From positions 18,443,688 through 18,507,687 of the forward strand of contig OZ059895.1 in assembly GCA_964057225.1 (NCBI GenBank): a stretch of 64,000 nucleotides of DNA. The letters run 5' to 3'. Positions within the stretch are counted from its first letter, which is position 1. Each line of letters begins with the position of its first letter. Shown here piece by piece: positions 26,401-38,690 of the stretch. The notes under the pieces were generated by a model that saw nothing but the letters and a program-made list of their open reading frames with translations, was not told the origin of the DNA and did not search any database. Made by a program: the position numbers and the translations under genes. This stretch comes from Auanema rhodensis. Lineage: Eukaryota; Nematoda; Chromadorea; Rhabditida; Rhabditidae.

Positions 26401-26979
26401 TTCTGGACGTTGGTCAATTGAAAAGTATTTTGAAGCCCGTTCGATAGAATATGAATGACCGTCCGAGGTATGGATATGGCCATCAAAAACCCCGTCAATA
26501 ATAGAACCGTATACACGAGAGTGAGGATCACCTGAAAATAGCAAATTAAATATTTAGAAGGATTCACCGAAATTACCCTTTATAAAACCTTCATAAAGAA
26601 AATCATGAGGCTTTATTTCTACATATTCTCCGTCGACGTCAACAGTGTGAGATTCATGAAATGGGCCCGTTGAATCATCGATGGGTTCCAAAAATAAATG
26701 GAACGATCTCAAAAAAAAAACAGCGTTAGAACAATCACAAATAATCCTACCTGTTATACGCATTAAATTTTAAATTTAAAGGCTCTGAATAAAGTGACCG
26801 TTTGCGTCTTGCAGCAATAACCGCACGTGAATTATAGTTAAGAGTTTGAAAATTGTCAACAAAATTATTCAAAGAAAGAACTGAAAGATGATCACTGTCC
26901 TGAATAATAGATTCGTAATGATCTTACCTGATATTGGAATACAAAGAAATATTAACGCGCATTTACTCAGTGACAGCAT
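23490..26979 (-). CDS. sup-17: ADAM10/Kuzbanian-type disintegrin metalloprotease
   Basis: Multi-exon minus-strand gene for the membrane alpha-secretase that sheds Notch/LIN-12 and other surface proteins. Exon 1 (26,928-26,979) encodes a signal peptide ([17 protein letters not shown]) and splices in frame to an exon starting at 26,880. In order: prodomain with an HGCGL cysteine switch (about 26,240), furin site RNKR (about 26,105), reprolysin catalytic domain with the zinc motif [12 protein letters not shown] (about 25,337-25,374), disintegrin and cysteine-rich modules (25,090-24,100), one transmembrane helix (about 24,000), and a long Pro/Ala-rich cytoplasmic tail ending at 23,490. The tail has PPPPYTV, a PPxY motif for WW domains, and a very basic end. 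ADAM10-specific sequence such as [11 protein letters not shown] and GPLARLKN supports ADAM10 over other ADAMs. All catalytic residues are present. Length is estimated at roughly 850-950 residues, close to the worm orthologue and longer than the human protein because of the tail. Confidence 0.93.
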
Positions 26980-27684
26980 TAGCAGCGTATGGATATAATA
27001 AAATCTAGTAAATAAAACACACTAGCATGAATCCTCCTTAAATAATATGACACTCTAACCTATAATAAATAATAAATAAAAAGTGATGATAATTTTAATT
27101 TCCAAGGAGTAATTGAAGCAATATATACTAATATCAAATAATGGATTTAAATTAGATTCCACAGAATTATTAAGCTCTTTATACAAAATCACAAAGAAAT
27201 GAAAATCGGAAAAATGTTAAAGAATACGGAAGAGTTTTCTAGTATTTACGTATGGTCGAAAAGTGCTGGATTCAAACAAGCCAAAACAAACAGATATCGG
27301 TTCATAGCTTAGTTTAAGTTTGGCAAAATGGGAAAAACGGGTAGTATATATTAAAAAACGGACAAATTACAACAAATAAAAAATGATATAAACACTTCAA
27401 AATTAATTTGAAGCTAAACTTATTTTGAATACACTTGAACTATGAATCATCACGAGATATTACGGAGAGGACCCAAACGGTTGACATACATGTACAGACT
27501 CAAAGGTCTAACAACAGTAGCATTGGTACATTTATTTTAGCCGCCGCGCAGGTTATCATCTTGCCTCTGAGTCGTAAGTAGTAATGGTTTTCAAAGTTCT
27601 TTTCGTTTTGTATCATTTTTCATGAAAAATTGAATAATATTTTAAATATGGCTTAATTACTTATAGATTAAATTGTTCCCAAAA
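26980..27684. other. Divergent intergenic region sup-17 / OCIA-domain gene
   Basis: About 705 bp between two start codons on opposite strands, so it should hold both promoters. A small GC-rich spot at 27,540-27,575 (CCGCCGCGCAGG) is followed by a possible donor (gtaagtag) near 27,574, and TTATAG precedes the downstream start at about 27,661-27,666, so a short untranslated first exon or a trans-splice site is possible. Confidence 0.5.
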
Positions 27685-28483
27685 ATGAGTAATCAAACAC
27701 CTTCTTACATGCAAAATTCTCAGTCCCGAGCTAAATTGCAATTGAATAATGAAGAAATTCAACATTTACTAAATAAAATTTCAAGTGATGAACAAAAGGA
27801 GCTCACTGAAATTATGAGAACATGTACATCAGAGGTTTGAATTTGTGGGTGTTTTCTACTATTTAATGTTAGCCATGTGTTTCAGGTTGCAATGACAAGA
27901 GGGCTTCCGATATCCGCTGCGATATTAGGGTCACTTTATTTCGCCCGTACTCGTCTTCCAACAAAATATCATTTCGGACCTAAAGGATGGCCGTTCTATG
28001 CGATTATGGGAATTGGATCTATGACTGTTGTGAATCTTTTCTCAATGGGAATGTGTAGAGATAGAATACAGCCTAAAATTGAACAGTTGTGGACAAAGGT
28101 ATATCATCTATCGATATACAATTTATAGCATTTGTTTATTATAGTATCAAAACAACGCAAACAGTCAGAATTATGATTCTATTCGTGCTCAGCATAGAAC
28201 AGGTGTTTCTCAGCAATCACACAAGCAAGATCATCAACATGCAGATCCAGCATATTCATATGAGTCTTCTCATCAAAATACTGCTCAGCAATATATTAAA
28301 GAGGAACCGATGTCTTCTTATAGTCACGATTATCACAGTTCTACTGCACAAGGGAGAACATTTGATTTAACTCAGGATTCACCGAAGCCTGTTAGTCGAC
28401 CTCTTCCTCCGCAGTTCATATACGACGATGCTCCTACTTATATGTCAGGTACTCCCTCCGGTTCCAAGCGAAATGATTTTTAG
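27685..28483 (+). CDS. OCIAD1: OCIA domain-containing protein (OCIAD1/asrij-like)
   Basis: Three exons (27,685-27,834; 27,886-28,098; 28,145-28,483) join in frame to 233 residues. Residues about 35-110 form an OCIA domain: a short acidic helix (ELTEIMRTC), the RGLPIS motif, a first hydrophobic helix, a K-Y-HFGPKGWPF segment, and a second hydrophobic helix ending in CRD. In other animals OCIA-domain proteins sit in endosomal or mitochondrial membranes and modulate JAK/STAT signalling (asrij) and respiratory-complex assembly (OCIAD1/2); the worm role is not known to me. The C-terminal half (residues 120-233) is Gln/His/Ser-rich and probably disordered. Normal length and intact. The family call rests on motif order; the choice between OCIAD1 and OCIAD2 is not made. 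Confidence 0.75.
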
Positions 28484-29237
28484 AGATTTAACAATTGAAA
28501 AAATGCATTATTCGTAGCTTCATATTGCGTGCGTGTAAACTCTTGTTGCAGGTTCATAGTTTATTGTTTTTAATATACAGTTACTAAAGTATTATTATAG
28601 TTTAAATTTGTTATTAAATTATAAAACAAAGTCAAATTGTGATAAGAGCAAGAACGGAGTTTCGATTATCATCTGAACAACTCTAATCTTCCAGTGTACG
28701 TCATTGTGCGCAAGTGAAAACTATTTTTCCCCACACAGCGCTTACTTACAAAGAAACCGTACTATTGATTTATAATTTGTCCAGTGGTTGTATTCCATAT
28801 TAGATCCTAGTTTCTTTTAGTAAATTATACTATTTTACCTTTTATTACATAGGATATTGCTTATAATAGTTTTAGACTACTGAACAACACTACAACCAAA
28901 CCTCTTATTCAATTATCTGCCTATCTTGAATTTATTTAAGTAATTATTGGTACAACCCGTATATATGAAACTGGGTTGATCAAACATGAGAAAATGAGTG
29001 AAACATTATTTTTTTTAAATTATAAACAAAAAATAAAGCTTTTCATGATCCACTTTTGCAGAGCAATGTTATTATCTGTATCTTTCGATGTTTGAACTCG
29101 TATCTTTATTTGGAAGAGGTCTTATCTTCTCTTCTTAATTATCTCTTGTATTATCAACATGTGAACTGTTCTATAAATTACCTTCCCTTGTTACTGTGTT
29201 TTCAAAAATTTATTTTTTTTAATAAGTTTGTTGTAGA
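28484..29237. other. Intergenic, OCIA-domain gene to prolidase
   Basis: About 750 bp between two plus-strand genes. It is AT-rich, with poly-T runs near 29,010 and 29,210. An open frame at 29,056-29,265 has no recognisable domain and overlaps the prolidase start out of frame. TTGTAG directly precedes the prolidase AATG (29,231-29,240), consistent with a trans-splice acceptor. Confidence 0.55.
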
Positions 29238-31247
29238 ATGTTTAATCTTGGTCCAAATACTCTAAAGATTTCTGCCTCACTCTTTGCTGAGAATCGCAAA
29301 CGTCTTGTTCAAGCATTGAAAGGAAAGGCTTCCCCTAAAAGTGTAGTTGTATTGAAAGGAGGAGTTGAGAAGAATCGCTACAACACTGATGCTAATGAGC
29401 TTCCTTTCCGACAGGTATTGTTTAATACATATCTCTATTACAATTTTAAAATTAATTTCTTCTAGGAATCCTATTTCTTTTGGACTTTCGGAGTTCTGGA
29501 GAGCGAGTTTTACGGAGCTGTTGATTTAGACAGTGGTCGTTCTATTCTTTTTGCTCCAATTTTAGATCCCAGTTATGCCATTTGGGATGGAAAGTAAGCT
29601 ACTAATCTCCATAAATCTAATTTACTATGAAAAAATAGGATTAACAATGAAGACTTTTTCAAAAATAAGTATCAAGTTGATGAAGTAAAGTTCAATGATA
29701 GAAATACTATACATGATACTCTGAAAGGCTTCAATGCACAACAAGTTTACCTTCTGGTACTGTGTCCTGAAACTTCACTGAATATGACAAATACTTATAA
29801 TTTCAGAGGGCTGATAATAGCGACAGTGGAGATATTCTTGAAGTCCCAGATTTCGCCGGCAAGGATCAGTATGATAAGCTTGGAATTTTGAGAATTCTCT
29901 GTTTTTTAGATTCAACGTTGATATAAACGTCTTATATCCTATTATGGCCGAACTTAGAGTATTCAAGACCGATGCTGAAATCGAGGTGCTTTTATTTTTC
30001 AATATAATTTATAAATGTTTACGGACAGGTTATGAGATATGCGAGTAAAATTGCTTCAGAAGCTCATCGCGCTGCTATGAGACATGTTAAACCTGGTCTT
30101 TATGAATATCAGCTTGAAAGGCAAAATACCAACATTTGAAGTTTTATATAAATTTCTGATTTTAGTCTCTTCCGTCATATTTCGCATTATCATGGAGGCT
30201 GTCGTCATATGGCTTATACCTGCATAGCTGCCACGTAACATTTGATATCTAGAAAAGGATGAAACTCACTTTTCAGGGGATGTAACAGTTCGGTTTTGCA
30301 TTATGGTCATGCTAACGCCCCCAATGAGAAATTAATCAAGGATGGTGATATGTGCCTCTTTGATATGGGACCTGAATATTCTTGTTATGGTAAAAACAAA
30401 TTGTAAAATTCAAGAATTTACTTATACATTTAAGCATCTGATGTAACAACTTCTTTCCCTGCCAATGGAAAATTCACAAACAATCAAAAGATTATTTACA
30501 ACGCTGTTTTGGATGCTAATAGAACAGTACTTAGAGAAGCTAAACCAGGAGTTAGGTGGACGGATATGCATATTTTGGCCGAAAAGGTTATATTAACTCA
30601 TCTCAAGGATGCTGGCTTAGTCACTGGTTACTTTTTTCAACATAATATTATGTACTATTTTATGTTCAGGTGAAATCGATGAGATGGTTAATGCTCGCCT
30701 TGGAGCTGTTTTCCAACCTCATGGTCTTGGGCACTTGATTGGGCTGGATGTTCATGATTGTGGAGGTTATCTGGGGGTTAGTTTAGATAAACAACATCAT
30801 TAACATTGTATTTTAGGATGCTCTTCCACGCTCTGAATTGCCAGGATTGAAAAGCTTAAGATGCACTAGAACCTTGCAAGAGCGCATGGTATATTTGAAT
30901 TTCTCTTTTCACATTAATTTAAGTTTTAGATAATTACAATTGAGCCTGGCTGCTACTTCGTCGATACTCTCCTTGATGATGCCTTTAGCAAACCTGAACT
31001 AGCGAAATATCTGAATAAAGATAAAATAAATGAGTTTAGAGGAAGTGGAGGGGTGAGTTTTGAATGAAATACAATGTATTGTAAAAAATTTTAGGTTCGT
31101 ATCGAAGATGATGTAGTTATCTGGGCTAAAGGTAATGAGAGCATGAGCGATCTGCCAAGAACTGTTGAAGAAATTGAGCAATTCATGTCGGGACCATCAT
31201 TGTCCGCTGAAGAAATAGAAGAAAGCATCAAGAAATTTTTGCAGTGA
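29238..31247 (+). CDS. PEPD: Xaa-Pro dipeptidase (prolidase), peptidase family M24
   Basis: About ten exons with 40-60 bp introns encode a full-length prolidase of roughly 490 residues, a cytosolic homodimer that cleaves dipeptides with C-terminal Pro or hydroxyproline and so recycles collagen proline, which matters in cuticle-rich nematodes. The N-terminal creatinase-like domain begins at [12 protein letters not shown]. The pita-bread catalytic domain shows every metal ligand: the two Asp in [20 protein letters not shown] (about 30,357-30,455), the His in [19 protein letters not shown] (about 30,715-30,770), the Glu in TIEPGCYF (about 30,940) and the Glu in [10 protein letters not shown] (about 31,095-31,120). 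The start follows TTGTAG. The sequence fits PEPD closely along its length and is closer to it than to aminopeptidase P. Confidence 0.95.
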
Positions 31248-31690
31248 AGATTTATTGACGATTTAAATAACGGATAAACATTTAACAAAGATTCGTAGTC
31301 TAATGCAATTAGAGCGAGGAGAGAAACATACTAAAAAAGAACAGCAAAGTTTAACGAACAAGGAATTTAATGATTAACAAAAAATTCAAAATATTGTACA
31401 CAACAAGTTAGCAATGGACATGGGTGTAAAATAGATATTTTACTGGAGAGATACAGTTTGGAGTCATACACTAAGTACAGCAAAAACTATTGTGCTGCCT
31501 CAAAAAATGATTGTGTAGTTTACAGATGAATGATGTTTTTTATATATTGAAAACATAATAAATGGTTATTAGGTTGAAATGAGTTTATTTAACAAAAAAG
31601 AAAGACGTTAAATTGTACTTAACATTACGTATTGAACCCTCCTTTTTGCAGTGACGCAATAATACAGAGTGTTGGTCACGAACTTCCCCC
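31248..31690. other. Tail-to-tail 3' regions of prolidase and smo-1
   Basis: About 440 bp between two converging genes. AATAAA-like elements occur on the plus strand (about 31,556). No further gene seen. Confidence 0.6.
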
Positions 31691-32171
31691 TTAGAAACAT
31701 CCTCCAAGTTGTTCTTGATAAACCTAACAGAAAAAAATGAAACAAACTGGAAATCTTCAGCTTACCTCGATAACATCGTCCTCTTCCATTTCTAAACTTT
31801 TTGGTGTATCTTCATCATTAATACGGCGACCATCAAAAAGGAACCTAATAAAATACGTACCAGACTACATAAAAAAAATACAATCAACAAACCTCAAAGA
31901 TGAAACGGCGACACCTGTTCTGTCAGCGTATGATTTTTTCAACTTTCCCATGGAAGTTCCATACTTGACACGAAAATGAACTTCATTCGAATCCTTAAGA
32001 AATAATTAAATCAAAAATAAACAAGCAAACAAATATAAAAAATACGTGAGAGAATCTGTATAAACAACTTCATATAAATAAACTTACTTGACCAACAACT
32101 TTCAACTTGATATATTCCTGATTACCACCAGCTTCTCCATCTCCAGCAGTTGTATTAGCAGCATCAGCCAT
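31691..32171 (-). CDS. smo-1: SUMO, small ubiquitin-like modifier precursor
   Basis: Four exons (32,088-32,171; 31,893-31,993; 31,766-31,844; 31,691-31,723) join exactly to 98 residues. The protein is conjugated to lysines of nuclear and cytoplasmic targets by the E1-UBC9 pathway. A short flexible N-terminus is followed by the ubiquitin fold (EYIKLKVVGQDSNEVHFRVK to EVYQEQLGG). The core is nearly identical to Caenorhabditis SMO-1, which is the strongest evidence for a nematode genome. The Gly-Gly needed for conjugation is present and is followed by Cys-Phe and the stop, so a SUMO protease must remove two residues. Neighbours are prolidase (convergent) and PDCD6 (divergent). No odd feature apart from the tail. 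Confidence 0.97.
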
Positions 32172-33083
32172 TTTAAAAATTAATCTGCAGTATATTTTAT
32201 AAGTACTTTATGCATTATAAAGTCCTGCACAATTGAAGTTAAAGTTCTACTCAACTATGTCTATAGTGTTAAAAAAGACAACAAATAATAATATAATAAA
32301 TATTGATTAATTTGAGCAAGACTTTCAACTGGTTAAAACGCAGGCTGAATAGCGTTTCCCGCTAAACTGCGAGGCAGACCTTTTGAAAATACGCACATGT
32401 CCTCACATGGGGAACCATGCAGTAGAATTAGTACGATACTTTCATATAACGCTACTTTGAAGGCTGGCGTCTCTTGCACCTTTCTAGCGCCTTTTTTTAA
32501 ATCCGTGGCACATATTTGGCAAGAATTTGAATAGCTTGGGTAGAAATTAGTATGTTTGATGTAGACTGCACATCTGTCCGCGTTCTGCCAGAACGCACCT
32601 GGGTTGTGAAAAGTACTGAAATGAGACGTTTATGGTTTGCTTATGGGCGGTAACTATTTCAAAATCAATTTGATTTCGATCAATAATGTCTGGGAAGCAC
32701 TAAAGGGAAAGATTATGAAAGACTTTTTTTATCGATTACGTGTGTAAAAAAATATTGGAGGTGTGGTTTAAACGATGAGTCATCACAATAAGATAAAATC
32801 CTTATAAAAGTTCTACTCATGCTTCGACAAATGCTATGCTTTCTCCGTGAACTTCAAACTTTACTTTTTAATTTCTTTAGTGATCACGAAGAAATACAGA
32901 TGCAATTTCATTTCGTTTGTCCATGAAATCTTTTAGTAATAAAAAACCTTTTCAATTTTAGCTCAAAACTGTATTTAGACATGTGCTATCGATTTCTGAA
33001 AGTTTGTTTGAAAATTCTAATTTCTTTTAATGCTTTTCCTTGGTGTAACTTTATATCTTCTTTCAAATTTTAGATTTTATTCT
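32172..33083. promoter_or_regulatory. Divergent smo-1 / PDCD6 upstream region
   Basis: About 910 bp between two divergent start codons. The part at 32,340-32,620 is noticeably less AT-rich than its surroundings and holds a perfect inverted repeat at 32,580-32,596 (GCGTTCTG-C-CAGAACGC). TTTTAG at 33,068-33,073 just before the PDCD6 start looks like a trans-splice acceptor. No coding frame recognised. Confidence 0.45.
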
Positions 33084-33793
<710 letters not shown>

Positions 33794-34158
33794 ATCGCAT
33801 GTTATTCATGTTTATAATGATGCCTGTCCATTTCTCTTAAAACTTATCAATGTTGTGATATCAAACTGAATGGTTTCAGGTTGGCACAATTCTGTTCAAT
33901 AAACTGTCATAGGCTGGTTGAAAGAGTTTGGTTGTATTGTTTATTGTTTTACCGTTTCATATTGTACAAAGTCATTTCTTGTGAATATTTAATGAATTTT
34001 ATGTAACAAAAGCTTGATTATAGATACAAATTATGCATAGACACATATGTTAAAGTTGAGCTGTAAGCGCATATATATACAGTATAGAACGTTGGTTAGT
34101 CAGGAGTAAGATTGTACAAATTTTAAATACAACATAGCGAAAAATTCGAAGATTAATT
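33794..34158. other. Tail-to-tail 3' regions of PDCD6 and supervillin
   Basis: About 365 bp between converging genes; AATAAA at about 33,897-33,902 on the plus strand is a likely PDCD6 poly(A) signal. Nothing else seen. Confidence 0.6.
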
Positions 34159-37100
34159 TCAAAAAAGCCCTGCCTCTTTTCTTAGACGAATCTGCTTCCA
34201 TTCTGGAAGAGAGTAAAACTGGTCCCTCATCATTTGAAATGTATTTGAGAAATCTTCTTCGCTAAGATACTGTTCCAGATTATTAAGATCAATTCCTTCT
34301 GGAAGGGCAGAGCGTTTTCGCAAAGCTTCCAAAGAAAATGTTTTTGTTCGTTCGTCAACAATTTCCTGAAAAAAAGAAAACAGTATTGAAAAACATGAAA
34401 CGTATACCATCAAATGTCTTGGAGGGGAGGATGTGATTGTCTCCTCCGCCTTCATTTCCCACGTTTTCCAAATGGGGAAAAGGGCAATAAACTCTTGCGG
34501 TTCATTAGCCTTGATAACAACAATAGCTTGACCCTTTGTTTTTGACCAATACTGTTGAACAACATGAAGAGTAAAGTTTGATGGCGGTTTTTCAGACCAT
34601 AACCAAAGTTGTTCACCAGCGTCCACAATAATCTAAAAATAAACTAGCTTAAAAAATAACAAAGTAAGTGTTTTACGGTGTCAGTTAAGCGTGATTGCTC
34701 AATTGGAAACTCTAAGTCACTCTGGTATTGTGGACAGATAAGTTCCTCAACTTCTGTTTCATATATTCTGAAAAAACGAGGGCAATAAGTACGGCCCTTA
34801 GCCGAAATCCATTGGATATTTTTGTCATCTCCTTGAACAGAGATTGAAATGGATGGTTTAGTCTATAATATTATTTTATTTTATATAGGCTAGTAGTTAG
34901 GAATAACTAACAGATAAAGAAAAAGATGCGGCATTTTCTTCCATAACAGTTGCAAGTACAAGACCTGTTTTAACAGAAGTCTCTCTACAATCACACCCTT
35001 AAATTGAAAATCATTATAAAGATTATTTTTGTTAAACTACCTGCTATTAGTTGAATATTCTTATTTATTTCAATGTATACGGCATGAGACCGAAGAGGTT
35101 GAGTTTCATCAATTTGTACGGCATGACCCTCTTGAGGTACAGCACCCGAAATCAAGAAGCGATACGGCCCATAATGTAAAGAGGATCTGAAGAAAATAGA
35201 AATTGAAGTCATCAAAGCCATAATCAACTGACTTGATAACAAGTTTTCCATCAAAAAGCTGTAAAAATAAAGAAGTTTCCATTCCTTGCATAATTCTAGA
35301 AAAAATCATTCGTTCACGAGATATAGATATTCAAAGTTACCGAACATGCGGAAACTTGTCCCTATCCATATGAGTTAACTTAAGAGCACATAAACCCTGT
35401 TGTTTAGAAGTAGTATCTTTACCAAGCCAATAGAAAAATGCTACACGCTCTCTGCCCGTTTCTTTCTCAGACTCTTCTCCAGTTTTTAATCGACGAACCC
35501 CTATCAAAAAATCGACATCATCAAAAAAAATTTTTTTATACATACCTGACAGTTGAATACGATACTGCCATCTAATAACATAGCAAGAATCAGAATTAAG
35601 GATCGAAGTGTTGTTGACCTGAATTAATTCTTCTCCTTTTAATTCGAAAAACAATTGATTCTCAGTAACAACATTTTTCATTTGTCTTCCAATATCTTGA
35701 TCTTCTAAAATATGAAAGCCTTAAATGAAATTAAAAACAACTAATTGGTTTACCTAAAGTTGTAACAGGAACTGGATGACGTAAAGAAGCTACATAATCT
35801 CCTAACAATCGTGATTCTTCTCTCAAATTTCTTTTCACTGATTGAGGACTCTGTGATTCAAGCAGTTCATTAAACTATTTTTCACTCAAACTTACATAGA
35901 TATTTCTATTGATAGGAGTCATAGGAGATCCAATAAATTTAGCTTCATGTGAAACCCAATCCGTAAACTTGGAAGCAAATAGAATGTCCTAAATGTATAG
36001 AATCAAAAAAATAATCTTAAAGACTATAACGATACTTGGACTCCTTGTATCAGACGCCGGTACAAAACCCATTCAGAACGCGATTCTTTAAAATATTCCC
36101 CTAGTAATTCCGCAGAGCCATGAACGGGCTTTTTCATCTTAAAAAATAATTTCTGATCAGAAAAAAAATTTTTTATACCAGTTGCTGAGCATATTCTACA
36201 GCATATCGTCCAGTAGTTTTGCGTGCATTTCTTCCACTCCAAACATATATCTCGGATCCAAAGTCAAAAATTAGTGTCTGTAAATTTGAAAAAATAAAGG
36301 GGAATAAATTATATTTTTCGCTTAATTTCGAACCGATTTTATTTTATTTCTAATATAACTAACTGTACAACAATGCCTTGGTCCCTTCACAACCGGACGA
36401 TACACACCGGTATTTTCTTTACGCGAAGTGTCAGAAAACCAAAGAAATAGTATTAACCAATGGACACAGACAAGAGAACAAGAAAGAGCCCAGAAAGGAA
36501 GAGGGGCAGCGAAAAGGGGCTTTTCATGTGAGCCGTTCGTTGTCGACGTCCTCTATTCGTTCGACGACGACAATCCAACAGACAAGGCCAAGAAGAAGAG
36601 AATTTATTTACTCTGTTACGTAAACATCAAGAGAGCTAAAAGCGATCCTTCTTTTAACTTATAAACAATCGAAATATTTTAATACACTGATCCAAACTAA
36701 GAAATATTAGGTCCCTAGAAAATTGTGTTCATGGTCTAATCAAGTATATCTGACGATCTTCCATGGGATACCTGTGTACAACATCCCCTCCTTGAGAAGT
36801 GAAAAGAGGTCGTCGTACGGCGTAATAGGTCTACTAAAGGATAATATTAACCTGCCCAGAATCTATTTATATTATGTCCTCTCTTCAGCCCCACCTCACA
36901 CCCAAAACAACCCCCCGCTCGCTAATATTCCCTCGGATGAAATTTATTCTTAATAAGTTATGTCTCTGGTTTTTAATGTTACTGAATGAGATTTGGAATA
37001 TTAAATAAGAATAGGCAAGAGGAGATTAACTGACAAGATAGGCAGAAGATAAACTGTCAAATAAACTAGTCTTAATAAAGATGAACATACATCATTAGGC

Positions 37101-38690
37101 TGTAGCAATGAATATCGAACCCGTTCTCCTTTAATCACCGATTGAAGTTTGTAATCATCAGTAACTCTGAAAACACATAATGACTGCTTTTTTCACTTTT
37201 GCAAGCAAGACTCAAAAAAAACATATTGTGTCAACAAAAAAACCGACCTTAGTACCAGGTTTAATCTGGCCACAGTACATTCAAACGGTTCCAAAGGTAA
37301 ATCCGGCTCTTCGCCGATGTCATCTCCGCTCAAAAGCAGAAGCAGGGGTGTTGTTGAACCTTAAACAGGTTCTTTATGCCGTTTCTTCAAGCATTTTTAG
37401 CAAAATAATGAACACAAACCGGTAATCACTTCCACTTTCTTAGCATTACAGCATAGGTCACCTTTGGTAGCTATATCTATACAAATTTGAGCAGCCTACA
37501 ACAATCCACTAGTATTTATGTATATTAGTAAAAAATACGTGATGCAAGAATAATTTCAAGAATACTAACCTTAGTTCTTTCCAAGATATTGCTATTTTCA
37601 CCTTCGTATTTAACTAGTCGATCCGGAGTGACTAGTATAAATACAGCACTGCTGTGAATAGAAGATAGTAGAGGAGCGACAAGACGCACATCAACCTTTT
37701 TATCTCCTAAATATTTTTAACTTCAAATACTTGTTTCTGATAATTGTCTCAAAATATCTATATGTTCAATACAAATATATCCCTTTGTACCTTTAACTCG
37801 AATTAGCATCTTAGAAGGATAGGGCGAAACATATTCATGATGTTTTAAACCATCTTTAGCGGCGGAATAATCCTCAATGGCTTGAAGTCCCACTTTGGCT
37901 GATTTTGCAATATCTCCAGAAAGATCATCATCTAAAATTGGTAGATTCACCCGACTGTCCCGAGGATCCTAAACAAAGAGTTTAGTTGGCCAAATCGGAG
38001 AAAATCTCTTAACCTCGGCAAAACAGATAGTGTCTGTGTCGATCTCAGCTATACGATTGGTACGCAAATTTCCACGGTTAACACAACGTGGACGAGGACG
38101 TCGAGGTGTAACAAGGCTGAAATGAAAAATTGAAAAATGAACAATGGATCGTATAAAAATGTGGCCAAAACACTTACAATTCAGTCTTCTCTATACAATC
38201 GAGGTCAAGATCTAACGAAACATTAGGAGTTGCACTTGAGTTATGAGGAAAAAATGATTCTAAACCCTTATCAATGTTAAGTAGTATCCCACGTTTAGAA
38301 GGATTATCTGTAATCGATGCACAAATACGATAAAAGCACAAATGAATAGAGACTTTACACTCACCAGCTGATATTGTAGATGCTTTCACATAGGCTGGAG
38401 GCTTGTTCTCAGTTCCCGGTACACGAGGAGGTTTCTTAACACAAGGAATACGTCGTGAAGCTGGATTCAACTTTTGAAGATCATCATCTTTCTTTACACG
38501 ATTCTGCCAACAGTCAGCGCTCTACATTCTAATTTTATTTCATTTTTAGGTAAGATCTGAAAACCTTTGAGAGAGCAGATAATCTGTCTTGTATTGATGA
38601 TTTGATAGGAGTGGCAAAACTAGAATTAGGTGAAAATTTTTTTTCTCCTTTTACAGCTTCAATTAAAGAATTCCTCCTGTCTGCTATCAT
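34159..38690 (-). CDS. viln-1: Supervillin-like protein with gelsolin repeats and villin headpiece
   Basis: Large minus-strand gene with many 40-60 bp introns and one of about 810 bp (36,282-37,090). The product is an F-actin- and membrane-associated scaffold of the villin/gelsolin superfamily. After a short basic, probably disordered N-terminus (from Met at 38,690, right after TTACAG) come degenerate gelsolin repeats with supervillin-type sequence, such as SLLQPND joined to TLIFDFGSEIYVWSGR and later EGHAVQIDETQPLRSHAVYI. The C-terminal headpiece (34,159 to about 34,370) has PEGIDLNNLEQYLSEEDF and ends LRKEAGLF, the conserved actin-binding end. The long N-terminal region of vertebrate supervillin is absent, so the protein is much shorter than the human one. 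It starts head-to-head with Rho kinase. Exon-by-exon boundaries in the middle are not all verified. Confidence 0.85.
36282..37090 (-). other. Outlier long intron of the supervillin gene
   Basis: The exon ending SLLQPND (donor gtatgttc at about 37,090) must join the exon beginning TLIFDFGSE (acceptor at about 36,282), because this junction aligns with human supervillin without a gap. The intron is therefore about 810 bp where its neighbours are about 50 bp. It is less AT-rich than usual in parts and has an 82-codon plus-strand frame (36,378-36,623) rich in Lys, Arg and Ser that I do not recognise. Confidence 0.65.

Noticed and set aside
29056-29265. Small plus-strand gene before prolidase
   Set aside because: Overlaps the prolidase start in another frame and shows no domain.
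27685-31247. Operon of the OCIA-domain gene and prolidase
   Set aside because: The gap of about 750 bp is longer than typical nematode operon spacing and no distinctive intercistronic signal is visible.
36361-36430. Possible supervillin exon in the long intron (minus frame reading TGVYRPVVKGPRHCC)
   Set aside because: The flanking exons align with supervillin without a gap and the acceptor upstream is weak.
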